Positions 20,100-29,330 of a DNA stretch of 64,000 nucleotides are shown here, piece after piece. Both the position numbers and the translations under genes were made by a program. The stretch is from Vulcanimicrobiota bacterium (GTDB taxonomy: Bacteria > Vulcanimicrobiota > JAJTBE01), in NCBI GenBank assembly GCA_021107945.1, contig JAIORV010000157.1:1-64000 (forward strand), in the 5' to 3' direction. Position 1 is the first letter of the stretch. Each line of letters starts with the position of its first letter. Under the pieces are notes generated by a model. The model did not search any database, was not told the origin of the DNA, and was given only the letters and a program-made list of their open reading frames with translations.

Positions 20100-20459
20100 A
20101 TGTTTTTTGCGACTGATAGCGGGATGATTGAATTCCTTAAGAACCCCACAATGTGGGCGGTGGGAATCATTGTCCTTGTTATTGTTATGGGGTTACCCAT
20201 TATCAAATTCGTTATAGAGAAGTTCATCGAAGTTTCAAGGGAATTTCTGAACGGGCTCCTGGATAGAATCGAGAAGAGCGCCGATAAGATTTCCGGGTCA
20301 ATGGATAAGCTCGGCGATGGACTCCGGGAAGATAATGAGTCCCTGGGAAAAAAAATGGAAACCGGATTCAGGGATATTGGAGTGAAGCTCGAGGAGAACT
20401 CCAGGGAGACAAGGAGAATCCGGGATGACTTATCGAGAAGCGAGAGAATGAAGGGGTGA
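20100..20459 (+). CDS. single-TM coiled-coil protein, holin-like candidate
   Basis: One N-terminal TM helix then amphipathic coiled coil, directly 5' of the lysin. Confidence 0.45.
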   Translation: MFFATDSGMIEFLKNPTMWAVGIIVLVIVMGLPIIKFVIEKFIEVSREFLNGLLDRIEKSADKISGSMDKLGDGLREDNESLGKKMETGFRDIGVKLEENSRETRRIRDDLSRSERMKG

Positions 20460-20463
20460 TTTT

Positions 20464-20533
20464 ACCACGGAGACACGAAGGACACGAAGAAATCTTTAAG
20501 TAAAAAACTCCGTGTTCTCCGTGGCTTCGTGGT
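20464..20533. repeat. short hairpin repeat element
   Basis: accacggagacacgaaggacacgaag...ctccgtgttctccgtggcttcgtggt; near-identical copy at 21322-21390. Confidence 0.75.
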
Positions 20534-20551
20534 GATAAAGGAAGTGTTTTT

Positions 20552-21313
20552 ATGAGCAAATTTGGAGATAAGATTGTAAGTGAGGCCTTAAAGGCGGTTC
20601 AAAACGGATATACTCCCACGGTGAGGCCCGCCTGTGCCAACTTTGTATCTGCTATGATGAGAAAGGCCGGGTGGAGGAATTCCCTTACGAATTATGTCCC
20701 GGACTTCTTCGGGATGGGCAAGCAGGTGACTTCCCCCGAACCGGGGGATCTTGTTATATTTAAAAAGACTTATGACGCTGTATTTCCTGCGGGAATCGGA
20801 GATGAAGACGATAAGACGCATGTGGGGATCGTGCTCAGAGGACAGAGGCCGGAGGTCGGAGATCAGACGAAGGTCGGAGGTCAGATATGTAGGAGGGACG
20901 TCCCCGTCCCGATAAACTTCCGAAATCCGACGACTGAATTCGTGCATTATTCTTCATCTGCCGACAAACCTGTAATTGCGAATCTTTCAGGATATTGGGC
21001 TGACCACCTGGAGACATTTATCCGATTGCCCGACATACTTTCTGATGAGCCTCCGCCCTCAAAGGAATATTCGAATTTCAAAATGTTCTATCACCCGGCG
21101 GCTCCCAGGCCAAAGGTTGTTATCGACGGCAAAGAGGAGTGGCTTGATGAAATGCTGATTACAGCAAGAACGAGAAACGGGACGGAGATCGCACTGTCGA
21201 GCCACGAATTCGAGGAGTATCCCTTCATTAGAATCGAGAGGCGAGAAATGGGAAACGAGAAGCGAAAGAAAGGGAAGGTAAAGGCGATTGAGTGGCATCT
21301 TAAATTTGAGTAA
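20552..21313 (+). CDS. NlpC/P60 or CHAP-like peptidoglycan hydrolase (lysin) with repeat-derived insert
   Basis: RPACANFVSAMMRKAG, PGDLVIF, THVGIVL, FVHYSS core motifs. Confidence 0.65.
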   Translation: MSKFGDKIVSEALKAVQNGYTPTVRPACANFVSAMMRKAGWRNSLTNYVPDFFGMGKQVTSPEPGDLVIFKKTYDAVFPAGIGDEDDKTHVGIVLRGQRPEVGDQTKVGGQICRRDVPVPINFRNPTTEFVHYSSSADKPVIANLSGYWADHLETFIRLPDILSDEPPPSKEYSNFKMFYHPAAPRPKVVIDGKEEWLDEMLITARTRNGTEIALSSHEFEEYPFIRIERREMGNEKRKKGKVKAIEWHLKFE

Positions 21314-21321
21314 CCAGAATT

Positions 21322-21688
21322 CACCACGGAGACACGAAGGACACGAAGAAATCTTTTAAAAAACTTCGTGTTCTCCGTGGCTTCGTGGTGATAATTGTGG
21401 GCGGAAAGCCTTTGTATATTTCCCAAAGAATTAAAGAACACCGCAAAGGACGCTGAGATTTTTCTTGTAAGGGTAAACTGCTGAAGCAGTTAAATAGTTT
21501 GTTTTACGCCTTCTTGCCCCCGGCTGAAGCCGGGGGTTAATCTTATGCCCCCACCATAATAACAAAGTTGGTGGCTGCGGCGTCTCGCCGCAGTTGAAAT
21601 GGACTTCATTAATAATAAGCAGCTTATATGGAAAATCGGGGATTAATCTAATGAAAATCTCCGTGTTCTCCGTGGCTTCGTGGTGAAA
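21322..21688. repeat. hairpin element plus composite repeat copy 3
   Basis: aaactgctgaagcagtt, cccccggctgaagccgggggtta, ctgcggcgtctcgccgcag, ctccgtgttctccgtggcttcgtggt. Confidence 0.75.
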
Positions 21689-21708
21689 ATTGAATAGAGG
21701 TGATGAAT

Positions 21709-22062
21709 ATGGCAACCGGTGATAATAATAAATGGGGACGGCAAGTGATGATTCTTGCTGACCAGAATGACGACGGATCCTATGACGCCGACAACGATGT
21801 TGTAAACGGCGGGGCGAAATACTCTTCATTGAAATACAAGATTGATAAGATTGCAATAATCGACGCGGCAAACGGCGACACGGTGAAGCTTGACCAGTGC
21901 GACACATCGAGCCTGGCGACCTATAACATAATTGATGTTGACCTGGAAACCGGGGATCTCAACAAGGTGTACGATTTCCCGAATGGATTGTGGGTGAAAG
22001 GTATTTGTCCCACGACATTACAGAATTCCAGTAAAGTGTTGATCTATCAGAGTATGAAGTAA
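21709..22062 (+). CDS. hypothetical virion protein
   Basis: RBS AGAGGTG; ORF in structural operon. Confidence 0.55.
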   Translation: MATGDNNKWGRQVMILADQNDDGSYDADNDVVNGGAKYSSLKYKIDKIAIIDAANGDTVKLDQCDTSSLATYNIIDVDLETGDLNKVYDFPNGLWVKGICPTTLQNSSKVLIYQSMK

Positions 22063-22070
22063 TATCGGGG

Positions 22071-22314
22071 TTTTAACGCAGAGAGCGGGGAGGACGCGGA
22101 GATGTAAACTGCTGAAGCAGTTAAAAGAGATTTTTAGAGCTTCATAACCCCCGGCTGAAGCCGGGGGTTATTCTAATGCCACGCGGTTAGTTTAATAGGG
22201 AAAGCCGGGGGTTATTCTAATGCCACGCGGTTAGTTTAATAGGGAAAACCGTGGGTTAATCTAATTTGGAGATTTTTATAATAATTTTCTCCGTGTCCTC
22301 CGTGTCTTCGTGGT
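22071..22314. repeat. composite repeat element copy 4, with internal duplication
   Basis: aactgctgaagcagtt, cccccggctgaagccgggggtta, then a repeated ggttattctaatgccacgcggttagtttaataggga. Confidence 0.75.
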
Positions 22315-22333
22315 TGAAAAAGGAAGTGATCTT

Positions 22334-22483
22334 ATGAGTAATTTGCCTGGATGGTATGACGGCAAGAAGAAGGAATGCGACAGGTGTGGTTTTATTTTTC
22401 CTTTATCGCAATTAAAACAACAGAACGGTCTTCTCCTTTGTGAGAAGTGTTATGACAATGTGGAGGCGGGAAATGAGAGATGA
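22334..22483 (+). CDS. 49-aa zinc-ribbon micro-protein (absent from the supplied ORF track)
   Basis: MSNLPGWYDGKKKECDRCGFIFPLSQLKQQNGLLLCEKCYDNVEAGNER*, RBS aaggaagtgatctt. Confidence 0.65.
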   Translation: MSNLPGWYDGKKKECDRCGFIFPLSQLKQQNGLLLCEKCYDNVEAGNER

Positions 22484-22708
22484 GAAACGGGAAACAGGAG
22501 CCGGTTGATTTTTTTATACCACAGAGGACACAGAGATCACAGAGGGTTTTAACTCTATTTATAAATGAGAGGCGAGAAGCGAGGTGTGATAAAAGGAATT
22601 CCCGCCTCCCACATCCCGTTACCAAAATGTGAACTCTGTGGTAAATATTCACATAAATAGTAAAAAATCTCACCTCCAACCTATTGCTTCTTGTTTTTCG
22701 TTACTAAT

Positions 22709-22853
22709 AGGACTTACGCAAAGAATTGTGGGGATGTTATCATTGCGAGCGAAGCGAAGCAATCTCTTCAAAATGTAGAAGAACGTTGAGATTAGTTCCT
22801 TCGCTTTGCTCGGGACCGTTGCGCTTCTCGCAATGACAAAACACATAAGTCCT
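22709..22853. repeat. MITE-like element
   Basis: Outer aggacttacgc / cataagtcct and inner cattgcgagcgaagcgaagcaatct / cgcttctcgcaatga inverted arms. Confidence 0.65.
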
Positions 22854-22873
22854 GTACTAAATAAGGTGGTGAT

Positions 22874-24001
22874 ATGATGAATTTTTCCCAGATGACTACT
22901 CTTTTTTATGATAAATTTCGTGAAAGCTCATCAAACCCGACTTTCTCGGAAACTAAGATCAAAAAGTGGATTAACGAAGGGTATCGATATATCCTGGACT
23001 ATACCTTGTGGGATTTCCTGATTAACGAGGATTTCGCTACAAATATATTTACATCATGCTCCGACGTAGGCACGTCAACAGGCACGACATTGTATGTTGA
23101 CTCAATAGACGGCATGCAGGCAGGAATGATCCTTCATGTTACGGACGGAGCGATATACGAGCGAGTTGAAATCAGTTCAATAAATGAGGTTAACAATGTT
23201 GTGACCCTGAGATCGCCCGGGCTTGTCAATGAATATACAGATGGAGATACCGTATCCTCAACACACATATTCCTTCCATGTGATCTCAGGAAGTTAATCG
23301 AGATCAATGCCCGGTCAGTGACAGGATCGTCACAAGAGGCACAGGTTTTGAAATATTGTGATGAGAGAGAACTTGACATTCTGATTCCATACAAGAAAAG
23401 CTTGTCAATGCCTACTCACTATGCGCGGGGAGGAATCAGCGTAACAAACGAGGGTTACGCCGGTACATATACGGCAGGCGAGGGCACAAATATAAACGCT
23501 ATAGCTTCTGACGATCTTACCGGTCCTTCCGATGATTATTACAAGGATTGGAGAGTTGTCAACACAACAAGGGGAGAATCCTCGAGGGTAACTTCATACA
23601 ATAGTCAGACAAAGGCAATATCTATGTCTCCCGCGATAGCGGACCAGCAAGCGGAGGACAATTTTTACCTGATAAGAGACCTGGGGCAGGTCTTCCTGTA
23701 TCCCATCCCCGATAAACAATACACATTATATTTCCGTTACTATCGCAGGGTGGGGGACCTCAGCGACTCAAACGACATACCGGCGCTGGGGGAAGGTGGA
23801 GATTATATCCATGACCTGCCTGTCGATTATGCGCTTGCCGAGGCATACCTGTGTGACAGGAAGCCTGACATGGCGTCATATTATCGGCAGAAGTTTCTTG
23901 AAAGAATAGAGCGGATGAGATTGAGTCAAAGCAGAACCCCCGATTACCTGGTGAATTTCAAGCCCACCGGTTCTTCTGACTTGCCCGGGTTCTATGTTTA
24001 G
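22874..24001 (+). CDS. phage structural protein (tail/adaptor-like)
   Basis: ORF in structural operon; FYDKFRESSSNPTFSETKIKKWINEGYRYI start typical of adaptor/neck proteins. Confidence 0.55.
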   Translation: MMNFSQMTTLFYDKFRESSSNPTFSETKIKKWINEGYRYILDYTLWDFLINEDFATNIFTSCSDVGTSTGTTLYVDSIDGMQAGMILHVTDGAIYERVEISSINEVNNVVTLRSPGLVNEYTDGDTVSSTHIFLPCDLRKLIEINARSVTGSSQEAQVLKYCDERELDILIPYKKSLSMPTHYARGGISVTNEGYAGTYTAGEGTNINAIASDDLTGPSDDYYKDWRVVNTTRGESSRVTSYNSQTKAISMSPAIADQQAEDNFYLIRDLGQVFLYPIPDKQYTLYFRYYRRVGDLSDSNDIPALGEGGDYIHDLPVDYALAEAYLCDRKPDMASYYRQKFLERIERMRLSQSRTPDYLVNFKPTGSSDLPGFYV

Positions 24002-24101
24002 TGAGAGATGAGAAGCGAGAGTCGGGATGCGGGAATTTCCCCTCTCATTTCCCGCTTCTCGTTTCTCGCTTCCCGTATCTAATACAGAGGAGAGGATTTG
24101 A

Positions 24102-25523
24102 ATGTCAAAGATATACAACATTCCCCTGGATAAGGGCTACGCAGGCAAAAACAGCCAGGGGACGCCCGATTTTCCCTCGGGATATTGGACCGGTAAAAAT
24201 ATGATTTACAGGGAAGACGGCGCGCTAAGGTGCAGGTATTCGTATGTCAGGATCTCCAATGGAGTCATTGGAGGAGCAGATAAGAATATCGTTGATGTAT
24301 TTTCAGCCGACGGCAATTTCCTGGCGATATGTTCCGACATGAAGCCTTATTATCACGGAACGTCGGGAAATTCCTGGACGGAATGTAACTGGCAGGGAGG
24401 CGGTCAGGCTCCCAATATCAACATCGGCGGTTACACGGGTAAGTGGGGATGGCTTGACGCCAACCCGGTTTACACCAATTCATATAATTACCCACTACGA
24501 TTCTCAAGCTCGGGGCAAAATTATAATTACCTTACGGGCGGGACCGGAGATTCGTTTCAAAGCAGATATATTATAGATCATCAAAACAGACTGCTTCTTG
24601 CAAGTCTGACAACCAACGGGGCGAGAATTGTATATTCAGAAGTTGATGATCCGGATTCGGGATATACATCAAATTATGTCAATGTAGGTGATGAAATCGA
24701 GGAGATAACAGGCATACACAGTGTAGGTGGAAATTTAATTGTGTTAAAAAGAAACACAATATGGGCAAAGCTTGGCACATACAGCGACCTGACCTCGGAT
24801 CAGTTTCAACCCATAATGTACGGCGTAAGCGCGCTCCCCCATTCGTCAATCGTGGGAAGAGATGTCCTGTACTTCTCCGATCACGCCGGGGCGTTTGCGT
24901 TTATCGGGGGAAGCGCACAGAATATTTCAACTCCACTGGGATATGAATGGTCGGTAAGATCAAATTATAACACCTGTTTTTCCAAATTTGGCTATTGGAA
25001 ATACCGTGACTGGCTCTGGGTGACGGACGGCGAGGGAGCGGGATATGACCGTTATAGCACTCCCCTGGTATATGATGTAAAAAGAGGAGTATGGTACAGG
25101 TTCGAGGGATTCACACCACAATGCTTCACCGACCTTGGCAACAATCTATACTTCGGACAAGAAGGCACAACGGACTGTGCATATCTGTTCAGATATGGAG
25201 TGGATATTGACGGAGGGTTAGAGGATACGATTGATCAGGAGTTGCAGACACCGTTTTTAGACCTGGGTTCACCTTTTGCCGAGAAATACATAAGGAAAAT
25301 CCACCTTAATGCAACAGGGATAGACCAGGTTGATGTATATATGAGAAACACACCTTCAGTCTTAGAGTATGACGATCCTACATACACAATTGAGTCACCC
25401 GCTGACGGCGAGGTTATCAATTTTGACTCCTCGGAAAAATTCAGGGAAATCTCAATTAAACTTACAGGCGACGGCGATATGGTTGTGAAAGGAATGGCAG
25501 TGGAGTTTGAGGAGAGAAGGTGA
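24102..25523 (+). CDS. phage tail-type structural protein
   Basis: Long ORF in structural operon; beta-propeller-like composition. Confidence 0.5.
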   Translation: MSKIYNIPLDKGYAGKNSQGTPDFPSGYWTGKNMIYREDGALRCRYSYVRISNGVIGGADKNIVDVFSADGNFLAICSDMKPYYHGTSGNSWTECNWQGGGQAPNINIGGYTGKWGWLDANPVYTNSYNYPLRFSSSGQNYNYLTGGTGDSFQSRYIIDHQNRLLLASLTTNGARIVYSEVDDPDSGYTSNYVNVGDEIEEITGIHSVGGNLIVLKRNTIWAKLGTYSDLTSDQFQPIMYGVSALPHSSIVGRDVLYFSDHAGAFAFIGGSAQNISTPLGYEWSVRSNYNTCFSKFGYWKYRDWLWVTDGEGAGYDRYSTPLVYDVKRGVWYRFEGFTPQCFTDLGNNLYFGQEGTTDCAYLFRYGVDIDGGLEDTIDQELQTPFLDLGSPFAEKYIRKIHLNATGIDQVDVYMRNTPSVLEYDDPTYTIESPADGEVINFDSSEKFREISIKLTGDGDMVVKGMAVEFEERR

Positions 25524-25893
25524 AACGGAGGTCGGAGGACGGAGGACGGAGAATGGAAAATGGATTATGGAAGACGGGGGTCGGAGGTCGGAACTGTAGG
25601 AGGGACGTCCCCGTCCCGATAAACGGAGGACGAAGGCCGGATAGCGGATAGCGGATGACGGAGAATGGAAAGCGGATTTGTTTGCTCACCGCAAAGAAGC
25701 AAAGACCACAGAGGGGAATTGATAACAGAAAACGGAGAACGGAAGTCAGAACTGTAGGAGGGATGTCCTCATCCCGATAAACGGATGGCGGAGGTCTGAT
25801 CCCATTTCCCGCCTCTCGCATCTCACCTCCATTTACGTTGTATCCCTTTTATTAATTTGAAATTTTTGATATAATGGAGGGAGGAGGATACTT

Positions 25894-28242
25894 ATGTATC
25901 CAAAGAAATTCAATACAACATCAAATATTATGAATAATTTACAACATAAAACAGACAGGAAGAAAATAAACGGGAAAAAGCTCATGGAGAAAATAACTCG
26001 TCTTCAAAAAAAGATCGATGAATTAAAGAAAAGTAAACCAGCGAATCTTCCAAAGAGGACAGATAAAAAAGGCAAAGGCGGCATATTCGGAAAACCAGCG
26101 GATTCCCGGACCGGCTCTTCCATGTATTCCGGCAAAAACAAAAAACCAAAGACCGGGACTTCCGGGAGGAAGGATTTTCATTTTGAAATGGAGATACCTG
26201 ACATGAAAGATTCATTTCAACCTGCTATAGAATATGATTTCCCTGTTATGGAGGGCTATTCCGGTCAGTCTGAAAACAGTCCGTTTACATCATTTTATGA
26301 AAATTATTCTCCGGGACAATCAGCATATGATTCTCCTGCCTCGTATAATCCGCAACCACAGCATAGTGGTTATGGATCTCTTTACGAACAATATTATTCG
26401 CCACAACAGGGAACCGGGCATGAATCCCCTTACTATCAAAATACTCAGCAACAGGGGGCGGAATACGGATCTCCTTACACAGGATATAATTGGCAGACCC
26501 CGCAAGATGATTATATGTTTCCAACTATAGAGGAGAATATTACTCCCGATGGATATAATTCCGCTTATAATTCCGGTGAAAATTACCCTTCGCAATGGGA
26601 GAGCGGATTTAATTTCCCGTATTACGAGAACAATGAGCCATCCCGGGAACAAGCTTATGGCTATCAATATCCTGAAAGTCTCGATCAACAGCAGGCTTTG
26701 GATCCGTTGTCATCTTTAATTGAAATGCTTTCACAAACACCCTTTAACAATGTTCAATCTCCAACCCCCCAGGATCAAATCCCCGAATCCCGGTACGACA
26801 ATTTCACGCAAAATCAGGGGGAGCGGTTTGATCTGGATCACGCGGGGAATCAGAACATACAGGCTACAGAAACTGAAAGCTATACCACATCTTTATCAGA
26901 GATTCCGCAAAACATGGATTTTCCAATTAAAGATTATTATGAAGAGATTAAATTCCCTGAAGATATTCCTGAAGATGCGAAATACATATTGGAAAGAACC
27001 GTCAATCCCCGATTGTTTGAGATAATTCAAGACCCGGAACAAGCTAATCTGTATCTTGATGTTTTGGAAAAGATGGGCGTGACTCCCGAAAATGTGATAA
27101 GGTCGGAGCAAATTATGTCAAAAAAGGAAGGAGTACCATATTTTTCAGAAATAGATGGAAATGAATTCCGGGAAATTAATGAGATGTATCAGAATGAGGA
27201 AATTGATAAATCTGAAATGAGGGAAAGACTGGAAAAACTAAGAGAAATGAATTCACATGAAACAGAAGGCTCTATCAATGGAAATTTGGCAAACAATGAA
27301 GCTCTTAACATTTATCCGGGAGGAAATATGTCAGGTAAGCCCGACATTCCAAGTGAAGGCTTTACTTTCACCGCAGGGAAAACAGGAGACAATAAACGCG
27401 ATGAAAATAGTACCTGGAGCGAAATTGGAGATTTAAAAGGCGAACTTGGCAATTTATTACTTGATTCAAGCAATTCTCTTATCGATCTTATCAATAACCC
27501 CCAAAATATCCCCGAGAATATATCTGAGGCAATATCGGAAAAAATAATAAAACCCCGAATTCTTTCGCAATACCCGGGAATAGAGAATGACACAATCAGT
27601 GAGATGAAGCCTGTAAGAAAAGAGAAAATATATATGGACGGGTATTTTGATGTCAAGATTGATATGTTAAATGCTGCATCGGAAGAAGGAGTTCCTCCGG
27701 AAATATTATGGGCAATATCTGCAACGGAATCCGATTTCCGCCCCGATGCGCTCGGATATACAAAAGACAAAAAAGGAAATTATGTTTTAGCTGGAAAGGG
27801 AATCAACCAGATGACACCGATAGCCTGCGAGGAAATAGGAGTTGATTATAAAACCGTTGATAAGGATGTATATACTAATCTCAAAGCCTCTGCAAAGCTT
27901 TTGAGCAAATACAGGAAATACGTTGACAATGATTTCCCCAATCTGAAAACAGAAGAAGATAAATGGAGGATGACGGCACTGTATTATAATTCAGGAGCTC
28001 AAGGTGGCAATGACAAAGCAATGGGGGTCCTGAGAAACAAGAAAATAAAGATAGTTGATCTTACAGATTTTGCTCAGATATATGATGAATTACACGGAAT
28101 AGAAACAGACAAGCATAAGCTGAGATTTTGGAATAACCTGAATTTTGTAAATAAAAATACTCATATACTTAATCCCCGATACATAGAGTATCAAAAGTGG
28201 CTCAGGGAACACCAAAAGAAGAGGAGAAAGATGAAGAAATGA
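25894..28242 (+). CDS. virion-associated lytic transglycosylase with long Gln/Tyr/Pro-rich disordered region
   Basis: C-terminal EGVPPEILWAISATESDFRPDALG...GKGINQMTPIACEEIGVDY...ALYYNSGAQGG SLT motifs. Confidence 0.75.
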   Translation: MYPKKFNTTSNIMNNLQHKTDRKKINGKKLMEKITRLQKKIDELKKSKPANLPKRTDKKGKGGIFGKPADSRTGSSMYSGKNKKPKTGTSGRKDFHFEMEIPDMKDSFQPAIEYDFPVMEGYSGQSENSPFTSFYENYSPGQSAYDSPASYNPQPQHSGYGSLYEQYYSPQQGTGHESPYYQNTQQQGAEYGSPYTGYNWQTPQDDYMFPTIEENITPDGYNSAYNSGENYPSQWESGFNFPYYENNEPSREQAYGYQYPESLDQQQALDPLSSLIEMLSQTPFNNVQSPTPQDQIPESRYDNFTQNQGERFDLDHAGNQNIQATETESYTTSLSEIPQNMDFPIKDYYEEIKFPEDIPEDAKYILERTVNPRLFEIIQDPEQANLYLDVLEKMGVTPENVIRSEQIMSKKEGVPYFSEIDGNEFREINEMYQNEEIDKSEMRERLEKLREMNSHETEGSINGNLANNEALNIYPGGNMSGKPDIPSEGFTFTAGKTGDNKRDENSTWSEIGDLKGELGNLLLDSSNSLIDLINNPQNIPENISEAISEKIIKPRILSQYPGIENDTISEMKPVRKEKIYMDGYFDVKIDMLNAASEEGVPPEILWAISATESDFRPDALGYTKDKKGNYVLAGKGINQMTPIACEEIGVDYKTVDKDVYTNLKASAKLLSKYRKYVDNDFPNLKTEEDKWRMTALYYNSGAQGGNDKAMGVLRNKKIKIVDLTDFAQIYDELHGIETDKHKLRFWNNLNFVNKNTHILNPRYIEYQKWLREHQKKRRKMKK

Positions 28243-29216
28243 AAAAAATCGTTAGTTTTGTGGGTCTCTCTTTATTGATTTTTCTATCCGCAATTGTACC
28301 TGCTGAGGCAAAGCAAAAAAGAAGGAATTTAGACTATAGCAACCCTCATAATGTAAAATGGGAAGCAGGAAGATTCTTTATATCATCTTATATTGTCATA
28401 AAAATCTATCATAATAAGCAATATAAAAAAGACAAGGATTTAAGGATTTGCCTTTCACAAGAAAACGGAGATAGTTTTCTCTCAAGCATGTACAATATAC
28501 ACCGCATAAAAGAGAGACCCATAGTTCTTTTTTTTCCAGACAGTTTTGGTCTTAGCCTTAGAGGAAGGTGGGACACCGTAACATATAAAGGATTTTATTA
28601 TATAGGCCTGAGCCTGGACAATAATTTTATCGAAGGTATAGGGAATTGTTTTATTTTTTTCAAGTCGTCAAGATCAAGCACTTCTCCTTATAGACCTGGC
28701 AAAAAAGTGGAACCGTTTTTACCTTACGATAAAACGGAATTTTATGATTTTTCCAATATGCCTGTTAATAGGGTAAAAGAAAATCCCCATTGGAAAGTCA
28801 CTACCCATCTTAAATACAATATTTTTTTTCATTTTGGTGTGGATTCCTCTATTAAAATAAGATACAAAGGGGAAGGTAAAGTGAAATGTGTGATGATTGG
28901 ACCTAATAAGGTAAAGTATATTTCAAAAACGAAAAAACTACTTTCAAATAGAAATATAAGGTTCAATTTTCCCAAAGACTTTTCCATGTCCGGGTCTTCC
29001 GGAAAACTCAAAATCGAAAACGGATACCACCGTTACTGCTTCATCGTTGACGGAGTCAAGATCATAAACAGACAAAACGGCTTTATCATAATCCACCATT
29101 CCGATAACAAATCAATACCCACATGCAACATCATACATTTCTACGACTGCAGAAAATTGTACCGGGAATTTGTCAAAAACAGGAAAGAGGTGGAAAAGGA
29201 ATTGAATTTGAAATAA
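28239..29216 (+). CDS. secreted hypothetical protein, copy A
   Basis: Signal peptide MKKIVSFVGLSLLIFLSAIVPAEA; paralog of the next ORF. Confidence 0.65.
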   Translation: MKKIVSFVGLSLLIFLSAIVPAEAKQKRRNLDYSNPHNVKWEAGRFFISSYIVIKIYHNKQYKKDKDLRICLSQENGDSFLSSMYNIHRIKERPIVLFFPDSFGLSLRGRWDTVTYKGFYYIGLSLDNNFIEGIGNCFIFFKSSRSSTSPYRPGKKVEPFLPYDKTEFYDFSNMPVNRVKENPHWKVTTHLKYNIFFHFGVDSSIKIRYKGEGKVKCVMIGPNKVKYISKTKKLLSNRNIRFNFPKDFSMSGSSGKLKIENGYHRYCFIVDGVKIINRQNGFIIIHHSDNKSIPTCNIIHFYDCRKLYREFVKNRKEVEKELNLK

Positions 29217-29330
29217 TTGTCGTTATTATTCAGATCTCAATACCATTGCATATGTCATTTTGGCTGAAAAATATATTAGATACCAGCAATGGCTCAGGGA
29301 ACGCCGACAGAAGAGGAGAAAAATGAAGAA

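Noticed and set aside
13520-22314. Possible diversity-generating retroelement or inteins linked to repeats
   Set aside because: No reverse transcriptase, no template/variable repeat pair and no intein splicing motifs were seen.
26234-27111. Several overlapping ORFs within the transglycosylase gene
   Set aside because: Fully contained in a well-supported longer CDS with clear domains; no independent RBS.
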